The position numbers and the translations under genes are program-made. Positions 1 through 9,344 of a stretch of DNA of 64,000 nt are shown here, piece by piece (the first letter of the stretch is position 1; every line of letters begins with the position of its first letter). Location: NCBI GenBank assembly GCA_014804795.1, contig JAAUZC010000015.1, forward strand, positions 133,857 to 197,856. Reading direction: 5' to 3'. This DNA comes from Lachnospiraceae bacterium (GTDB lineage: Bacteria > Bacillota > Clostridia > Lachnospirales > Lachnospiraceae). The notes under the pieces are model-generated. The model did no database searches. It was not told the origin of the DNA and saw only the letters and a program-made list of their open reading frames with translations.

Positions 1-11
1 CTTACATCCAT
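1..11 (-). CDS. cheA: Start of next chemotaxis gene, probably cheA (partial)
   Basis: Reading the minus strand, an ATG follows the cheB stop by one base and opens a frame beginning M-D-V before the window ends. A G-rich stretch (GGGGGTAAAG) overlapping the end of cheB can serve as its ribosome binding site. In the Bacillus fla/che operon cheB is followed directly by cheA, whose product is the chemotaxis histidine kinase. Only three codons are visible, so the identity is inferred from gene order alone. Confidence 0.4.
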
Positions 12-12
12 G

Positions 13-1080
13 TCACTTTACCCCCACGTTCATGATAATTTCCTGTGCGACATTGTCAAGTTCAACGATCTGGTTTGCCAGCCCGGCCTTTACCACGCCC
101 TTCGGCATACCATATACCGCACAGGTATTTTCCTGTTGTGCTATCACGTAAGTTTGTTTTTTTGCTTTCAGATTCCGGATTCCCGCGGTACCGTCCAAGC
201 CCATTCCGGTAAGCACCACGCATACCACCTGGTCAAAAGGACTGTTGATCAGACTTTCATACATATAGTTGGCGCAGGGCTTTACTCCCTCTCTGGAAGG
301 TTCGTCACTGTAGTGAATACAGCTCTTTCTCGTGTCAGAAGTAACATTCATATGCATACCGCCTTTGGATAGGTAAACATGTCCTTTCTGGAGTATCTCG
401 CCTTCCCTCGCCTCACTCACCGTCACCTCGCTGAGTGCGTCAAGCCGCTCCGCCAGTGACTTCGTAAAGCCCACCGGCATATGCTGTACCAGCACTACCG
501 GCGCATTCAGATCCTTTGGAAGTTTCGGAATAACCGCCTGCAATGCCTTGGGACCTCCGGTAGAACTCGCGATCGCCACGATCTTATTTCCGGCCACGGT
601 ATGCTTTCTCACCATGGACACAAACTTTTTTTCAGCCGTGACATTTCTTACACTGACGTTTCTCCCGAAAACCGGCTCTCTGCTGCAGGCTACCGCATAC
701 AGTGTTTCCTTAAATGTTTTCTGAAACTCCTCGGTTCTGTTGTTCTTGATGTTGGCAGACTTATGTACAAAATCTATGGCGCCTAACTCCAGCGCGTCCA
801 ATGTTACCTTTGCACCATCTCTTGTATCGGTACTCGCCATCATGACTCTCGCGGGAATTTTCTGAACCTGAAGCTGTTTTAACAGTTCCAGACCTCCCAT
901 GATCGGCATATTCACATCAAGCACCACTGCATCATACTTCTTCTTAGTCAGCAGATCCAACGCTTCCTTACCGTTTTTAGCGATATCCGCCACCTGGAAT
1001 CTATCATCCGCTTTCAGTATATCACACATGACCATTCTCATGAGTGCAGAGTCATCTACAACCAAAATATTTTTTCCCAT
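13..1080 (-). CDS. cheB: Chemotaxis protein-glutamate methylesterase CheB
   Basis: 355 aa, the usual CheB length. It removes methyl groups from (and deamidates) chemoreceptor glutamates, resetting adaptation when phosphorylated by CheA. Residues 1-115 form a receiver domain with acidic D9/D10 and phosphoacceptor D55 (VVLDVNMP). A linker leads to the methylesterase domain from about residue 165, where the catalytic triad is visible: S173 in ASSTGGP, H200 in LVQHMP and D296 in GMGLDGTAG. It follows the PilZ gene by 23 nt and closes the visible part of the fla/che operon. Identification is secure. Confidence 0.96.
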   Translation of the reverse strand: MGKNILVVDDSALMRMVMCDILKADDRFQVADIAKNGKEALDLLTKKKYDAVVLDVNMPIMGGLELLKQLQVQKIPARVMMASTDTRDGAKVTLDALELGAIDFVHKSANIKNNRTEEFQKTFKETLYAVACSREPVFGRNVSVRNVTAEKKFVSMVRKHTVAGNKIVAIASSTGGPKALQAVIPKLPKDLNAPVVLVQHMPVGFTKSLAERLDALSEVTVSEAREGEILQKGHVYLSKGGMHMNVTSDTRKSCIHYSDEPSREGVKPCANYMYESLINSPFDQVVCVVLTGMGLDGTAGIRNLKAKKQTYVIAQQENTCAVYGMPKGVVKAGLANQIVELDNVAQEIIMNVGVK

Positions 1081-1103
1081 ATACCATCATTCCCCGCTGC
1101 TAT

Positions 1104-1829
1104 CTATTTTTTTACTACTTTATGACGCTGTCTTCGTTCTTCTTCAAATATATACTTAATGATTTCTTCTCTTATATCTTCGTCAATATTTATAAACTGA
1201 ACACGATGCTCCCATGTACCCGGTTTTTTTTCAAGTTCCTTTACAGACAACACTTTTCCCACCAGATTGTACGGTTTCTCTTTCCCTTTCATATTCAGTA
1301 CATACTCACAGTAAAGAACTGTTTCCGCTTCGTACTTCTGAGTAGAGATAAACCGTATACCGCCGCCGCTGATGTCCACAATAACGCCTTTCTTCAGGGG
1401 ACGTTCCTCCAGAAGGAAGAATTGTTCCTCCTTTGCCGCCTCAATCTCTTCCTCTTCGAGGGGCCTGCAGTTCATAACCAGCGCGCTGTTGAAACGGTAA
1501 TATTCCCTCCGCTGATGTTTCCTGAGATTGCTGGTCAACTCCGCCGCTACAATATAGACATTATTGCTTTTATAGCGATCCGATATCCTTACGTAACACT
1601 GGTATAACCCTTTTTCCGTATAAAAGAACAGATTATACTCTCCATCTACAGGCAGAAGTACTACCTGCCCTTTCTCGAGTGGCATCATGATCTCCAGCTG
1701 ATCTTCAGAAAGTACATCGAAAACTTTTGTCCGATATATCACTTTTTTTTCTTCCAGTCCGCCTTCCTCCGTCTTATTCACAGCCTCCATTTCGACAATC
1801 TGTCCTGCCGTTACGATCTCAGATAACAT
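1104..1829 (-). CDS. PilZ-domain flagellar brake protein, YcgR/YpfA-like
   Basis: 241 aa with the two-part architecture of YcgR-type proteins: an N-terminal beta-rich YcgR-N-like domain (about residues 1-100) and a C-terminal PilZ domain. The c-di-GMP binding signature is complete: an arginine pair motif R108-x3-R112 (RREYYRF) and D152-x-S154-x2-G157 (DISGGG). Such proteins bind c-di-GMP and slow the motor by acting on MotA/FliG. Its place between flhG and cheB, 3 nt after flhG, ties it to motility and implies c-di-GMP control of swimming. The family call is firm; the brake role is inferred from family and context. Confidence 0.9.
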   Translation of the reverse strand: MLSEIVTAGQIVEMEAVNKTEEGGLEEKKVIYRTKVFDVLSEDQLEIMMPLEKGQVVLLPVDGEYNLFFYTEKGLYQCYVRISDRYKSNNVYIVAAELTSNLRKHQRREYYRFNSALVMNCRPLEEEEIEAAKEEQFFLLEERPLKKGVIVDISGGGIRFISTQKYEAETVLYCEYVLNMKGKEKPYNLVGKVLSVKELEKKPGTWEHRVQFINIDEDIREEIIKYIFEEERRQRHKVVKK

Positions 1830-1832
1830 AAC

Positions 1833-2714
1833 CTATCTCCTTCCTGTCATAATATGTGAAAAAAATGCCATCATACCGCGTTTTACTTTTGTACTTCCTT
1901 CCTCTTCATTCATCAGTTTCATCGCAATACCCCTGTAAGCCATGGCAGATTTTGCCGCCGGATTCTGAATGGAAACCGGCATCTGCTGCATCACGGCTTT
2001 TGAGAGCTGATCATCCTGCGGAACATGCCCGAGATACTCCGCTGAGATGCTCAGATATCGCGTGACCACCGCATTCAGCTTTTGATACAGCATTTTGCCT
2101 TCTTCTCCATTTCTCACTCTGTTTGCCAGTACATTGATACTGGTATAATCCGGTGAAAATCTGCTGTGGCGGTTCAGCGCTTTAAGCAGGGAGTAGGAGT
2201 CCGTGATCGAAGTAGGCTCCGGCGTCGTCACAAGCAATATCTCATTGCTCGCCACCAGAAATTCCAGCACTGCATCGGAAATGCCCGCCCCTGTATCCAC
2301 GATGATCACATCGGCCATGCTGTCAAGTTCCACAAGGTTCTGAATAATATAATTTAGATAGTCTTTGTTTAAATTCGCCATGCCCACGATACCCGAGCCT
2401 CCCGAAATAAATCCCACTTCCATCGGTCCCCAGGTGATGATATCTTTAATGTTTTTTCCCTGGTAGATCAGGTCATACAGATTGTATTTCGGCACGGTCC
2501 CGAACATGATCTCTATATTGGCAAGCCCGAAATCCGCATCCAGTATAATGACCCGCTGTTTCATTTTTCTGAACTGGATTGCCAGATTGATCGCCGTATT
2601 CGATTTTCCCACACCGCCTTTTCCGCTGGTAACCGTAATAACTCTGGCTGCCTGCCGTCTGGGCTGGCTCTGGGCCTTAATAATATTTCTTAACTTTTCC
2701 GCCTGATCTGCCAT
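1833..2714 (-). CDS. flhG: Flagellar number regulator FlhG (MinD-like ATPase)
   Basis: 293 aa ParA/MinD-family ATPase. The deviant Walker A motif TSGKGGVGKSNTAINLA lies at about residues 29-45, with ILDADFGLAN as the following switch element and IIVDTGAGIS as Walker B. FlhG works with the SRP-type GTPase FlhF to set flagellar number and position, stimulates FlhF GTPase through its N-terminus, and in Bacillus also binds FliM/FliY. The N-terminal segment before the Walker motif (LRNIIKAQSQ) matches the FlhF-activating region in position and contains the usual conserved Q. It abuts flhF with no gap. Confidence 0.93.
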   Translation of the reverse strand: MADQAEKLRNIIKAQSQPRRQAARVITVTSGKGGVGKSNTAINLAIQFRKMKQRVIILDADFGLANIEIMFGTVPKYNLYDLIYQGKNIKDIITWGPMEVGFISGGSGIVGMANLNKDYLNYIIQNLVELDSMADVIIVDTGAGISDAVLEFLVASNEILLVTTPEPTSITDSYSLLKALNRHSRFSPDYTSINVLANRVRNGEEGKMLYQKLNAVVTRYLSISAEYLGHVPQDDQLSKAVMQQMPVSIQNPAAKSAMAYRGIAMKLMNEEEGSTKVKRGMMAFFSHIMTGRR

Positions 2715-4010
2715 CTAATTCTTACCTCCAAGCAACTGCTTTACTGTTTTCTGTGGGTTAAATACCTCTATATCATCCGGTACATTCTGCCCGCACGTCA
2801 CATAGGACAGACTGACGCCGGTGTGTAATTTCAGGTTCAAAAGATTCCCTATTTTGTCCGTCTCATCCAGTTTGGTGAAAATAATTTTATATTCCCCCAG
2901 ATCGGCATAAGCGTCCACAATATTTAACAGATCTTTATACTTTGTTGTAGCTGAAAGGACAAGATGTACTTCCTTTTCTATATCCTCATCCACCGCGTTG
3001 ATAAAAGTATACATCATTTCCCGCAGGGCAGGGTTTTGCGGGGAATGACCCGCCATATCCACAAGGATCAAATCGTAATTTTCGAAATCCCGGATCCCTT
3101 TTTGCAGTTCCTCCACAGAATAGATGACCCGAAAAGGCACTTCCAGAATAGTTGCGTAGATTCTCAGCTGCTCCGCTGCTGCAATACGATAAGTATCCGC
3201 CGTCAGAAGCGCTACTTTCCATTTCTGATCCAATTTAAACCTTGAAGCGAGTTTCGCGATCGTTGTTGTCTTTCCCACACCGGTAGGCCCTACCAGGAAA
3301 ACGACATGAGGTGTTTTTTCCTTTTTCTCGATAGGCGCTGCCTTTCCGAATTTCAGGATCAGCTTCTGGTATACATCGGCAAGCGCATGATCGAAAGGCT
3401 GATTTACCTTGGCGTTTTTCTCCACCTCGTCAATGATCTGATTTGCGTACTGTTCACTCACCTCGTTCTCCAGCATGGTATTGTAAAGCAGTTTCACAAA
3501 ACGGACCATCTCGCTGTCTTCTTCCTCCGGCTCGATTTCCGGTAAGCTCTCCTCCTCTTCCTCCTGGAATTTTTTCTCGATCATGCTTTGCAGAGAGTCC
3601 AGTTTTTGCACAAGCAACTTATGATTTTCACTCGAATTCTCCGCCCGCGATATATTCACAATATCTTCCAGGCGCTTATCAAAATTGCTCCCCAGTGGAG
3701 AAGCAGAAGTTCTGCTGCTTACAGTGGACGGCTCCGCCGGCTTATCTGTTCCGGCCGCTTTCGCCACCTGTCTGAATGTCTCTCTCAGGCTGCTCTCCTC
3801 CGAAACACGCCTCTCCGCGATTGTCTGAGAATAGCGCTCCCCTTCTTCTCTCGCCACCGTCACTTCAACCTGCTGCTTTTTCAAAAAACCGAAAAAACCT
3901 CTCGCCGAAACGGTTCTTACGTTCATAATAACGATGTTTTCTCCCAGCTCCGCTTTCGCCAAAGCAATCGCCGCTTCTTCTGTTTTTGCTGTAAATTTTT
4001 TAATTATCAT
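2715..4010 (-). CDS. flhF: Flagellar biosynthesis GTPase FlhF
   Basis: 431 aa SRP-family GTPase. After a B domain (about 1-160, low-complexity and acidic near residues 149-166) comes an N domain and the G domain, with G1 GPTGVGKTTTIAKLA from residue 241, a DTYRIAAAEQLRIYA motif typical of SRP GTPases, the G3-like LILVDMAGHS and the G4 motif TKLDE. FlhF dimerises with GTP at the membrane to specify where flagella are built. Its ATG shares one base with the flhA stop codon (TAATG), indicating translational coupling. Confidence 0.95.
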   Translation of the reverse strand: MIIKKFTAKTEEAAIALAKAELGENIVIMNVRTVSARGFFGFLKKQQVEVTVAREEGERYSQTIAERRVSEESSLRETFRQVAKAAGTDKPAEPSTVSSRTSASPLGSNFDKRLEDIVNISRAENSSENHKLLVQKLDSLQSMIEKKFQEEEEESLPEIEPEEEDSEMVRFVKLLYNTMLENEVSEQYANQIIDEVEKNAKVNQPFDHALADVYQKLILKFGKAAPIEKKEKTPHVVFLVGPTGVGKTTTIAKLASRFKLDQKWKVALLTADTYRIAAAEQLRIYATILEVPFRVIYSVEELQKGIRDFENYDLILVDMAGHSPQNPALREMMYTFINAVDEDIEKEVHLVLSATTKYKDLLNIVDAYADLGEYKIIFTKLDETDKIGNLLNLKLHTGVSLSYVTCGQNVPDDIEVFNPQKTVKQLLGGKN

Positions 4011-6049
4011 TATGCTGTCACCATTCCTACTGATTGTAATTCCACATTAGAGTCCACTTCATTATAAGAAACCACGACCAGGTCTTTATAAGTATCCTCC
4101 GTCAGTTTCTTGAAATAAATCCTGACGATCGGCGATGTGATCACAATCGGATTCTTGCCAAGCTGCTCAAGTTTCTCCGTTTCTTTTCCCACACTTGTCA
4201 TGATTGCCTTGATACGCACCGGGTCAAGCGAAATATAAGCGCCTGTCTCGGTCTGTTTCACACTGCTCATAATTTCCTGTTCTATCTTCGGATCAAGCGT
4301 CACAACACTGGTCGTCTCCGAGGAAGGGAAATAACGGCTTGAGATGGCACGCTTTAAACTCTGCCTCACATATTCTGTCAGAATATCGACGTCTCTCGTG
4401 GACGGCGCATAATCTGCCAGCGTCTCCAGTATCGTCTGAAGGTCTCTGATGGAGATTCCCTCCCGCAGGAGATTCTGCAGTACTTTCTGAATCTCGCCCA
4501 GTCCCAGTGTCTTGGGCACCAGTTCATCCACGAGTGCCTGATTGCTGTCCTTGATATTGTTGATCAGATTCTGGACATCCTGACGGGTCAACAGTTCATC
4601 GATATGTTCCCTGATCACTTCCGTCAGATGGGTTGCGATGATCGAGGGCGGGTCAACCACCGTATATCCCAGACTCTCCGCCCGTTCCCTCTGACTCTCC
4701 GTAATCCAGAGCGCTGCCAGATGGAAGGAAGGCTCAAAGGTGGGAATACCGGAAATTTCCTCCTCCACATATCCCGGATTCATCGCCATATAGTGATCAA
4801 ATAAAATCTCGCCGTCGCTGACCTGAATGCCCTTTATCTTAATAATATACTGATTCGGATTGAGCTGAATGTTATCACGCAGACGGATGATCGGCACCAC
4901 AGTACCCATCTCCAGCGCAATCTGACGTCTGATCATAACAACACGGTCTAACAGATCGCCGCCCTGGTTCACATCAGCAAGCGGGATGATACCGTAACCG
5001 AATTCCAGTTCCACCGGATCCACCTGAAGCAGAGAATTGACATTTTCGGGCTGTCTGATCTCCTCCGCCGCCACTTCCTCCGTATCCACTTCCTGCTCGA
5101 TACCGGCCACCTCCAACGTGCCCTGCACCATACGGCCTATCACGATAAAGCCCATACCGAACGACACGAAAACAATTGTCTGAAGCGGTGTGATAACACC
5201 CAGTACCGCAATTGTTGTACCCACAATATAAAGTGCTCTGGGCACCCCGAAGAGCTGCCCCACGATCACATTTGAAAAATCAGCATCCTTACCGCCCTTT
5301 GTCACCAGAATACCGGTGGCCAGAGAGATGAGCAGTGACGGAACCTGGGACACCAGACCGTCACCGATGGTCAGAATACAGTAAGTCTGAGCCGCCGTAG
5401 AAAAATCCATGCCCTGCCGCAGCATCCCCATAGCAGCGCCGCCGATGAGGTTGACAAACGTAATGATAAGGCCTGCCGTCGCATCTCCTTTTACATACTT
5501 TACCGCACCGTCCATGGAACCGAAGAAGCTGGACTCCGCCTGGATCTTATCACGCCTCTCCTTTGCTTCCGCATCCGTGATCGCACCGGTATTCAGGTCC
5601 GCGTCGATAGCCATCTGCTTACCGGGCATGGCATCCAGTGTAAATCTCGCCGTTACTTCAGCCACACGCTCAGAACCTTTGTTGATCACCATAAACTGGA
5701 TCAAAATCAGGATAATGAAAACGATCACGCCTACCACAATGTCGCCGCCGCCTACATAGTTGCCGAACGTAGTGACAACATTGCCCGGATTTCCGGTCAA
5801 AAGAATTAATTTTGTGGAAGATACATTTAACGCGATCCGGAATATCGTTGTGAAAAGAAGCATTGTCGGGAAAAAGGACATATCCAACACTTCTTTTGTA
5901 AACATGACCGTAAAAAGGATCAAAAAAGCAATCCCTATATTGAGAGCAAGAAAAATATCAAGGATCCAGGAAGGAATCGAAACAATGAACATAATAAACG
6001 CTGCAAGGATATATAATGCCACGCCTAAATCCGCTTTTCCGATTTTCAT
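4010..6049 (-). CDS. flhA: Flagellar type III export gate protein FlhA
   Basis: 679 aa from the start chosen here. FlhA is the largest export-gate component and docks substrates and chaperones. The N-terminal half has about eight hydrophobic segments beginning at VALYILAAFIMFIVSIP; the cytoplasmic linker region carries the FHIPEP-family signature around GERVAEVTARFTLDAMPGKQ. The C-terminal half is the soluble substrate-binding domain. The frame stays open upstream to 6118, but the ATG at 6049 has AGAGGAGAGG eight bases before it and yields a normal N-terminus (MKIGKADLG), so it is preferred. The upstream spacer is unusually long for this operon. Confidence 0.95.
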   Translation of the reverse strand: MKIGKADLGVALYILAAFIMFIVSIPSWILDIFLALNIGIAFLILFTVMFTKEVLDMSFFPTMLLFTTIFRIALNVSSTKLILLTGNPGNVVTTFGNYVGGGDIVVGVIVFIILILIQFMVINKGSERVAEVTARFTLDAMPGKQMAIDADLNTGAITDAEAKERRDKIQAESSFFGSMDGAVKYVKGDATAGLIITFVNLIGGAAMGMLRQGMDFSTAAQTYCILTIGDGLVSQVPSLLISLATGILVTKGGKDADFSNVIVGQLFGVPRALYIVGTTIAVLGVITPLQTIVFVSFGMGFIVIGRMVQGTLEVAGIEQEVDTEEVAAEEIRQPENVNSLLQVDPVELEFGYGIIPLADVNQGGDLLDRVVMIRRQIALEMGTVVPIIRLRDNIQLNPNQYIIKIKGIQVSDGEILFDHYMAMNPGYVEEEISGIPTFEPSFHLAALWITESQRERAESLGYTVVDPPSIIATHLTEVIREHIDELLTRQDVQNLINNIKDSNQALVDELVPKTLGLGEIQKVLQNLLREGISIRDLQTILETLADYAPSTRDVDILTEYVRQSLKRAISSRYFPSSETTSVVTLDPKIEQEIMSSVKQTETGAYISLDPVRIKAIMTSVGKETEKLEQLGKNPIVITSPIVRIYFKKLTEDTYKDLVVVSYNEVDSNVELQSVGMVTA

Positions 6050-6197
6050 CCGCACCTCTCCTCTCCCGGGATCTGCCCGTTTTTTCTTCAAAATCCGCCC
6101 GTCCGCGGGCTTCGCCAAGGCCTGCCAAAGGACGTAGGCCTGTCACTTCGCAATCTGTCAAATTCGTCTGCAGGCAGCCGATTTGTCATCTTACTCC
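6050..6197 (-). repeat. flhB-flhA spacer with GC-rich palindromes
   Basis: A 148-nt spacer in an operon whose other gaps are mostly below 60 nt. It holds a hairpin GCCCGCGGACGGGC (about 6097-6110) and an AGGCCT pair flanking about 12 bases (6117-6141). The plus-strand context AAATCCGCCC-loop-GGGCTTC resembles a hairpin at 51,901-51,921. No separate gene is seen here. It could be a small mobile palindromic element or a local regulatory structure for flhA; neither is shown. Confidence 0.4.
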
Positions 6198-7319
6198 CTA
6201 ACGCCGCTCATTGCCTTCACGAATATGATATACATAAGCCAGTACTTCCGCCACAGCCGGATATAATTCCGCCGGAATCTGTGCCCCCACGTCCACATTG
6301 GCGTAGAGCATTCGCGCAAGCGGCTTGTTTTCATAAATTTCTATATTGTATGATTTCGCTTCTTCCTTAATTTTCGCTGCCAGATAGTCTGCACCTTTTG
6401 CCAGCACGATCGGCGCCGCATACAATTCGCTGTCATATTTAAGCGCCACGGCATAATGGGTCGGGTTAGTGATGACTACATCCGCCTCGGGCAGTGCCTG
6501 CATCATCCTTCTTCTGGAAGCTTCCTGCATACGCTGTCTCTGCTTGCCTTTAATCTGGGGATCACCTTCCTGATCCTTATACTCATCCTTGACTTCCTGC
6601 TTTGTCATTTTCATGTCTTCATTGAATTTCCATTTCTGATATGCATAATCCAGAAATGCAATGACCATAAAAATGGCAGAAATCCTGATGCCCAGATCGA
6701 CTACGATGGTGCCGATCTCCTGTACCGCCGAGATAAGCGACATATCCATCAGATAAAATAAAATTTCCAGTTTTCCCTGCATATATTGCCAGGTCACATA
6801 TAAAATCACCGCTATCTTCAGTATCGCCTTGACCAGCTCCACCAGAGAATTGGCGGAAAAAAGCCTCTTAAAACCACTGACCGGGTTGATTTTACTGAAC
6901 TTTGGCTGCATTGGCTTTGTGGTCGGCTTCCACTTCACCTGCACTACATTACTGATAAACGCCACTGCCACACCCAACAGTAAAATCGGTACCATAATGA
7001 TCAGAAGATTTAACATATTCTGATAAAAAAGCGCTTCGATATTTGCTACAGGCACTGTCCCGTAAGGCATACCTGTCACTTCCGGAAGCCTGTTGTAAAC
7101 TCCGCCAAAGAGTTCCAGAAAACTGACGGCAATATGGCCCACCCATATTTTTAACAGCAAAAACAGAGCTAAAAGCCCCAGTCCATTCGCTATTTCCTTA
7201 CTCTTTGCCACCTGCCCGTCTTTTCTGGCATCTTCTAACTTTTTCTGGGTGGCAGGCTCCGTCTTTTCACCACCGGGACCTTCTTTTGCAAAAAACTGTA
7301 AATTATACTGAAGTATCAC
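6198..7319 (-). CDS. flhB: Flagellar export switch protein FlhB
   Basis: 373 aa. FlhB switches the export apparatus from rod/hook to filament substrates by self-cleavage. The autocleavage motif NPTH is at residues 285-288 (ITNPTHYAVALKY). Four hydrophobic segments (about 47-65, 103-125, 160-180 and 205-225) precede the soluble C-terminal domain. The N-terminus has the family-typical GEKTEPATQKKLEDARKDGQ. It overlaps fliR by 4 nt (ATGA). Confidence 0.96.
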   Translation of the reverse strand: MILQYNLQFFAKEGPGGEKTEPATQKKLEDARKDGQVAKSKEIANGLGLLALFLLLKIWVGHIAVSFLELFGGVYNRLPEVTGMPYGTVPVANIEALFYQNMLNLLIIMVPILLLGVAVAFISNVVQVKWKPTTKPMQPKFSKINPVSGFKRLFSANSLVELVKAILKIAVILYVTWQYMQGKLEILFYLMDMSLISAVQEIGTIVVDLGIRISAIFMVIAFLDYAYQKWKFNEDMKMTKQEVKDEYKDQEGDPQIKGKQRQRMQEASRRRMMQALPEADVVITNPTHYAVALKYDSELYAAPIVLAKGADYLAAKIKEEAKSYNIEIYENKPLARMLYANVDVGAQIPAELYPAVAEVLAYVYHIREGNERR

Positions 7320-8095
7320 ATCAGTGCCTCCACGAACGCAACTGTCATCCGTCTTGCCTCTGTAAAAATAAGTTCCGCCGCCGTCGGCAGTAAAAACAGT
7401 GTCAGAAAAATCACGCCAAGCCCCACAAATACTTTGAGCTGCAGACCGATAGCGAACATATTCATCTGCGGGGAAACCTTTGCCAGAATGCCCAACACTG
7501 CATTTAACATCAGAATCGCCGCAAAAATCGGCAGACAGATCTGGAAACCGATGCGGATATACTGTCCCATAAAATTGACAGCCACATTAAGGAGCTTCTC
7601 CGCCTCAAATTTCGCACCATATACCGGAATCAATTGATAGGACTCCGCCAGAGCGCCTATGATATACTGATACATACCGCTGATCACCAGAATCAGCATG
7701 ATCAGATATTGATATAATGTACTTGTGATCGTAATCTGCTGTCTCGTAGCCGGATCCATCAATGTCACCATGGAAAAGCCGACTTCCATATCGGCGATGG
7801 TGCCGGTTAACGATAATATCGTAGAGCAGAGATTCACGCCCATAGCAATCAAAACACCTGTTATGAATTCTTTTGCCACAATAAAAGTATATTCATATAC
7901 CGTACTGTAAACGATCTCTTCTCTGGGCAGCACACCATATAAAAGCACTGACAGCGCCACACTGAGCGCAGCTCTGTATCTTCTGGGCACGCTGTTCATA
8001 CTGAAAAACGGCACAACAAACACAAACGCCGCCACACGGACAAGTATCAGTAAAAAATATTCCAGATCAGCATAGTTTAAATCTACTGTAACCAT
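7316..8095 (-). CDS. fliR: Flagellar type III export protein FliR
   Basis: 259 aa, almost entirely hydrophobic, with about six membrane segments and the usual FliR layout ending LLPTAAELIFTEARRM. It assembles with FliP and FliQ into the export channel core. It lies 9 nt after fliQ and overlaps flhB by 4 nt, the canonical fliP-fliQ-fliR-flhB order. Confidence 0.94.
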   Translation of the reverse strand: MVTVDLNYADLEYFLLILVRVAAFVFVVPFFSMNSVPRRYRAALSVALSVLLYGVLPREEIVYSTVYEYTFIVAKEFITGVLIAMGVNLCSTILSLTGTIADMEVGFSMVTLMDPATRQQITITSTLYQYLIMLILVISGMYQYIIGALAESYQLIPVYGAKFEAEKLLNVAVNFMGQYIRIGFQICLPIFAAILMLNAVLGILAKVSPQMNMFAIGLQLKVFVGLGVIFLTLFLLPTAAELIFTEARRMTVAFVEALM

Positions 8096-8104
8096 ACTGT
8101 GTTT

Positions 8105-8374
8105 CTATTTCACATACGATGCAAGATCGGACCAGAGGTTTATCATCAGATTCGACATTTCTGTCATCATCCAATGCCCGATCAGCATAAGCGTCATAAA
8201 AATAGCAAGCACCTTGGGCACAAACGTCAGGGTCTGTTCCTGAATCGAAGTAACCGTCTGGAAAATACTGACGATCAGTCCCACCGCCATCGATACAAGA
8301 AGTACCGGTGCCGCCACTTTAATCACTGTATACAGTGACTGGTTTGCAATTGCTACAACTTCATCTACTGTCAT
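8105..8374 (-). CDS. fliQ: Flagellar type III export protein FliQ
   Basis: 89 aa with two hydrophobic helices (about 15-40 and 50-70) separated by a short loop carrying Q-rich SIFQTVTSIQEQTLTFVPK, the family signature. It is a small subunit of the export channel. It sits between fliP (85 nt gap) and fliR (9 nt). Confidence 0.95.
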   Translation of the reverse strand: MTVDEVVAIANQSLYTVIKVAAPVLLVSMAVGLIVSIFQTVTSIQEQTLTFVPKVLAIFMTLMLIGHWMMTEMSNLMINLWSDLASYVK

Positions 8375-8459
8375 TTTAATCCTCTCACCACTTCTGCTTT
8401 ATATGTTACAAGTTCTTTTAAAATATTCAATATTAATTATTTTCCAGTTTTTTTCCGGT

Positions 8460-9344
8460 TTATCCCGTCAGATAGAAAGACCGCACCAGATTGACAATGA
8501 TCAGGTTCCAGCCGTCCGCCACCACAAAAAGCAGTATCTTGATCGGCATGGAAATCGTTGTGGGCGGCAGCATCATCATACCCATACTCATCAGCGTAGA
8601 AGCCACCACCATATCGATCACAATAAACGGAATATAGATAACAAACCCCATGGTAAACGCGAGCCGCAGTTCACTGATCATATAAGACGGAATCAATACC
8701 GATATCGGAATATCTTCCAACGTCTCTCCGTCCCACTCCAGTCTGGCAATTTCCATAAATACCCGCACATCTTCCGTCTGCGTAGATCGGTACATAAACT
8801 TCCGCAAGGGTGCAATGCCGCGCGTAAGCGCCTCATCCTGCTCAATACGCCCCTCCTCAAAGGGGACGATCGCATCATTATAGACCTCGTTTATCGTAGG
8901 CTCCATAATGAAAAATGTCAAAATAAGCGCCAGACCGATCAGAATCTGGTTCGGCGGCACAGTCTGGGTGCTGAGCGCTGCTCTCGTAAAATGAAGAACG
9001 ATAATAATTCTGGTGAAAGAAGTCATCATCAGAATGATCATCGGCAAAACAGCGATCAACGTTAACGTTATCAAAATCCGCAGTGTACCGGCTATCGTGC
9101 CGTTGTTATTGCTGACCGTGATCGTCGCCGTATTGGCAATATTCAGTTGCCCCAGCTCTTCCGGGGTATCTGCCTCTCCGGGATCCTGCAAAGTAGTACT
9201 CGTATCTGTCTCACCGGTCTCGCCCCGGTCTATATCGAGCGTTGTCGCATAAACAGACTGTTTATTACAAATACAGAATATGCCCACCAGTAACAGCAGG
9301 CATAATATTTTCCCAATCCGCAGTCCGGAAAATCGTCTTTTCAT
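8460..9344 (-). CDS. fliP: Flagellar type III export protein FliP
   Basis: 294 aa. An N-terminal signal-peptide-like helix (ILCLLLLVGIFCICN) is followed by a Ser/Thr-rich periplasmic-side segment to about residue 75, and then the conserved channel-forming core with the motif TSFTRIIIVLHFTRAALSTQ and the later EPFVIYIPFIVIDMV-type helix (GFVIYIPFIVIDMVVAS). FliP forms the pentameric base of the FliPQR export channel. It overlaps fliO by 4 nt. Confidence 0.95.
   Translation of the reverse strand: MKRRFSGLRIGKILCLLLLVGIFCICNKQSVYATTLDIDRGETGETDTSTTLQDPGEADTPEELGQLNIANTATITVSNNNGTIAGTLRILITLTLIAVLPMIILMMTSFTRIIIVLHFTRAALSTQTVPPNQILIGLALILTFFIMEPTINEVYNDAIVPFEEGRIEQDEALTRGIAPLRKFMYRSTQTEDVRVFMEIARLEWDGETLEDIPISVLIPSYMISELRLAFTMGFVIYIPFIVIDMVVASTLMSMGMMMLPPTTISMPIKILLFVVADGWNLIIVNLVRSFYLTG

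Noticed and set aside
6050-6118. Extra 23 residues at the FlhA N-terminus
   Set aside because: The residues are basic and unlike FlhA, and a strong site lies before the inner ATG at 6049.
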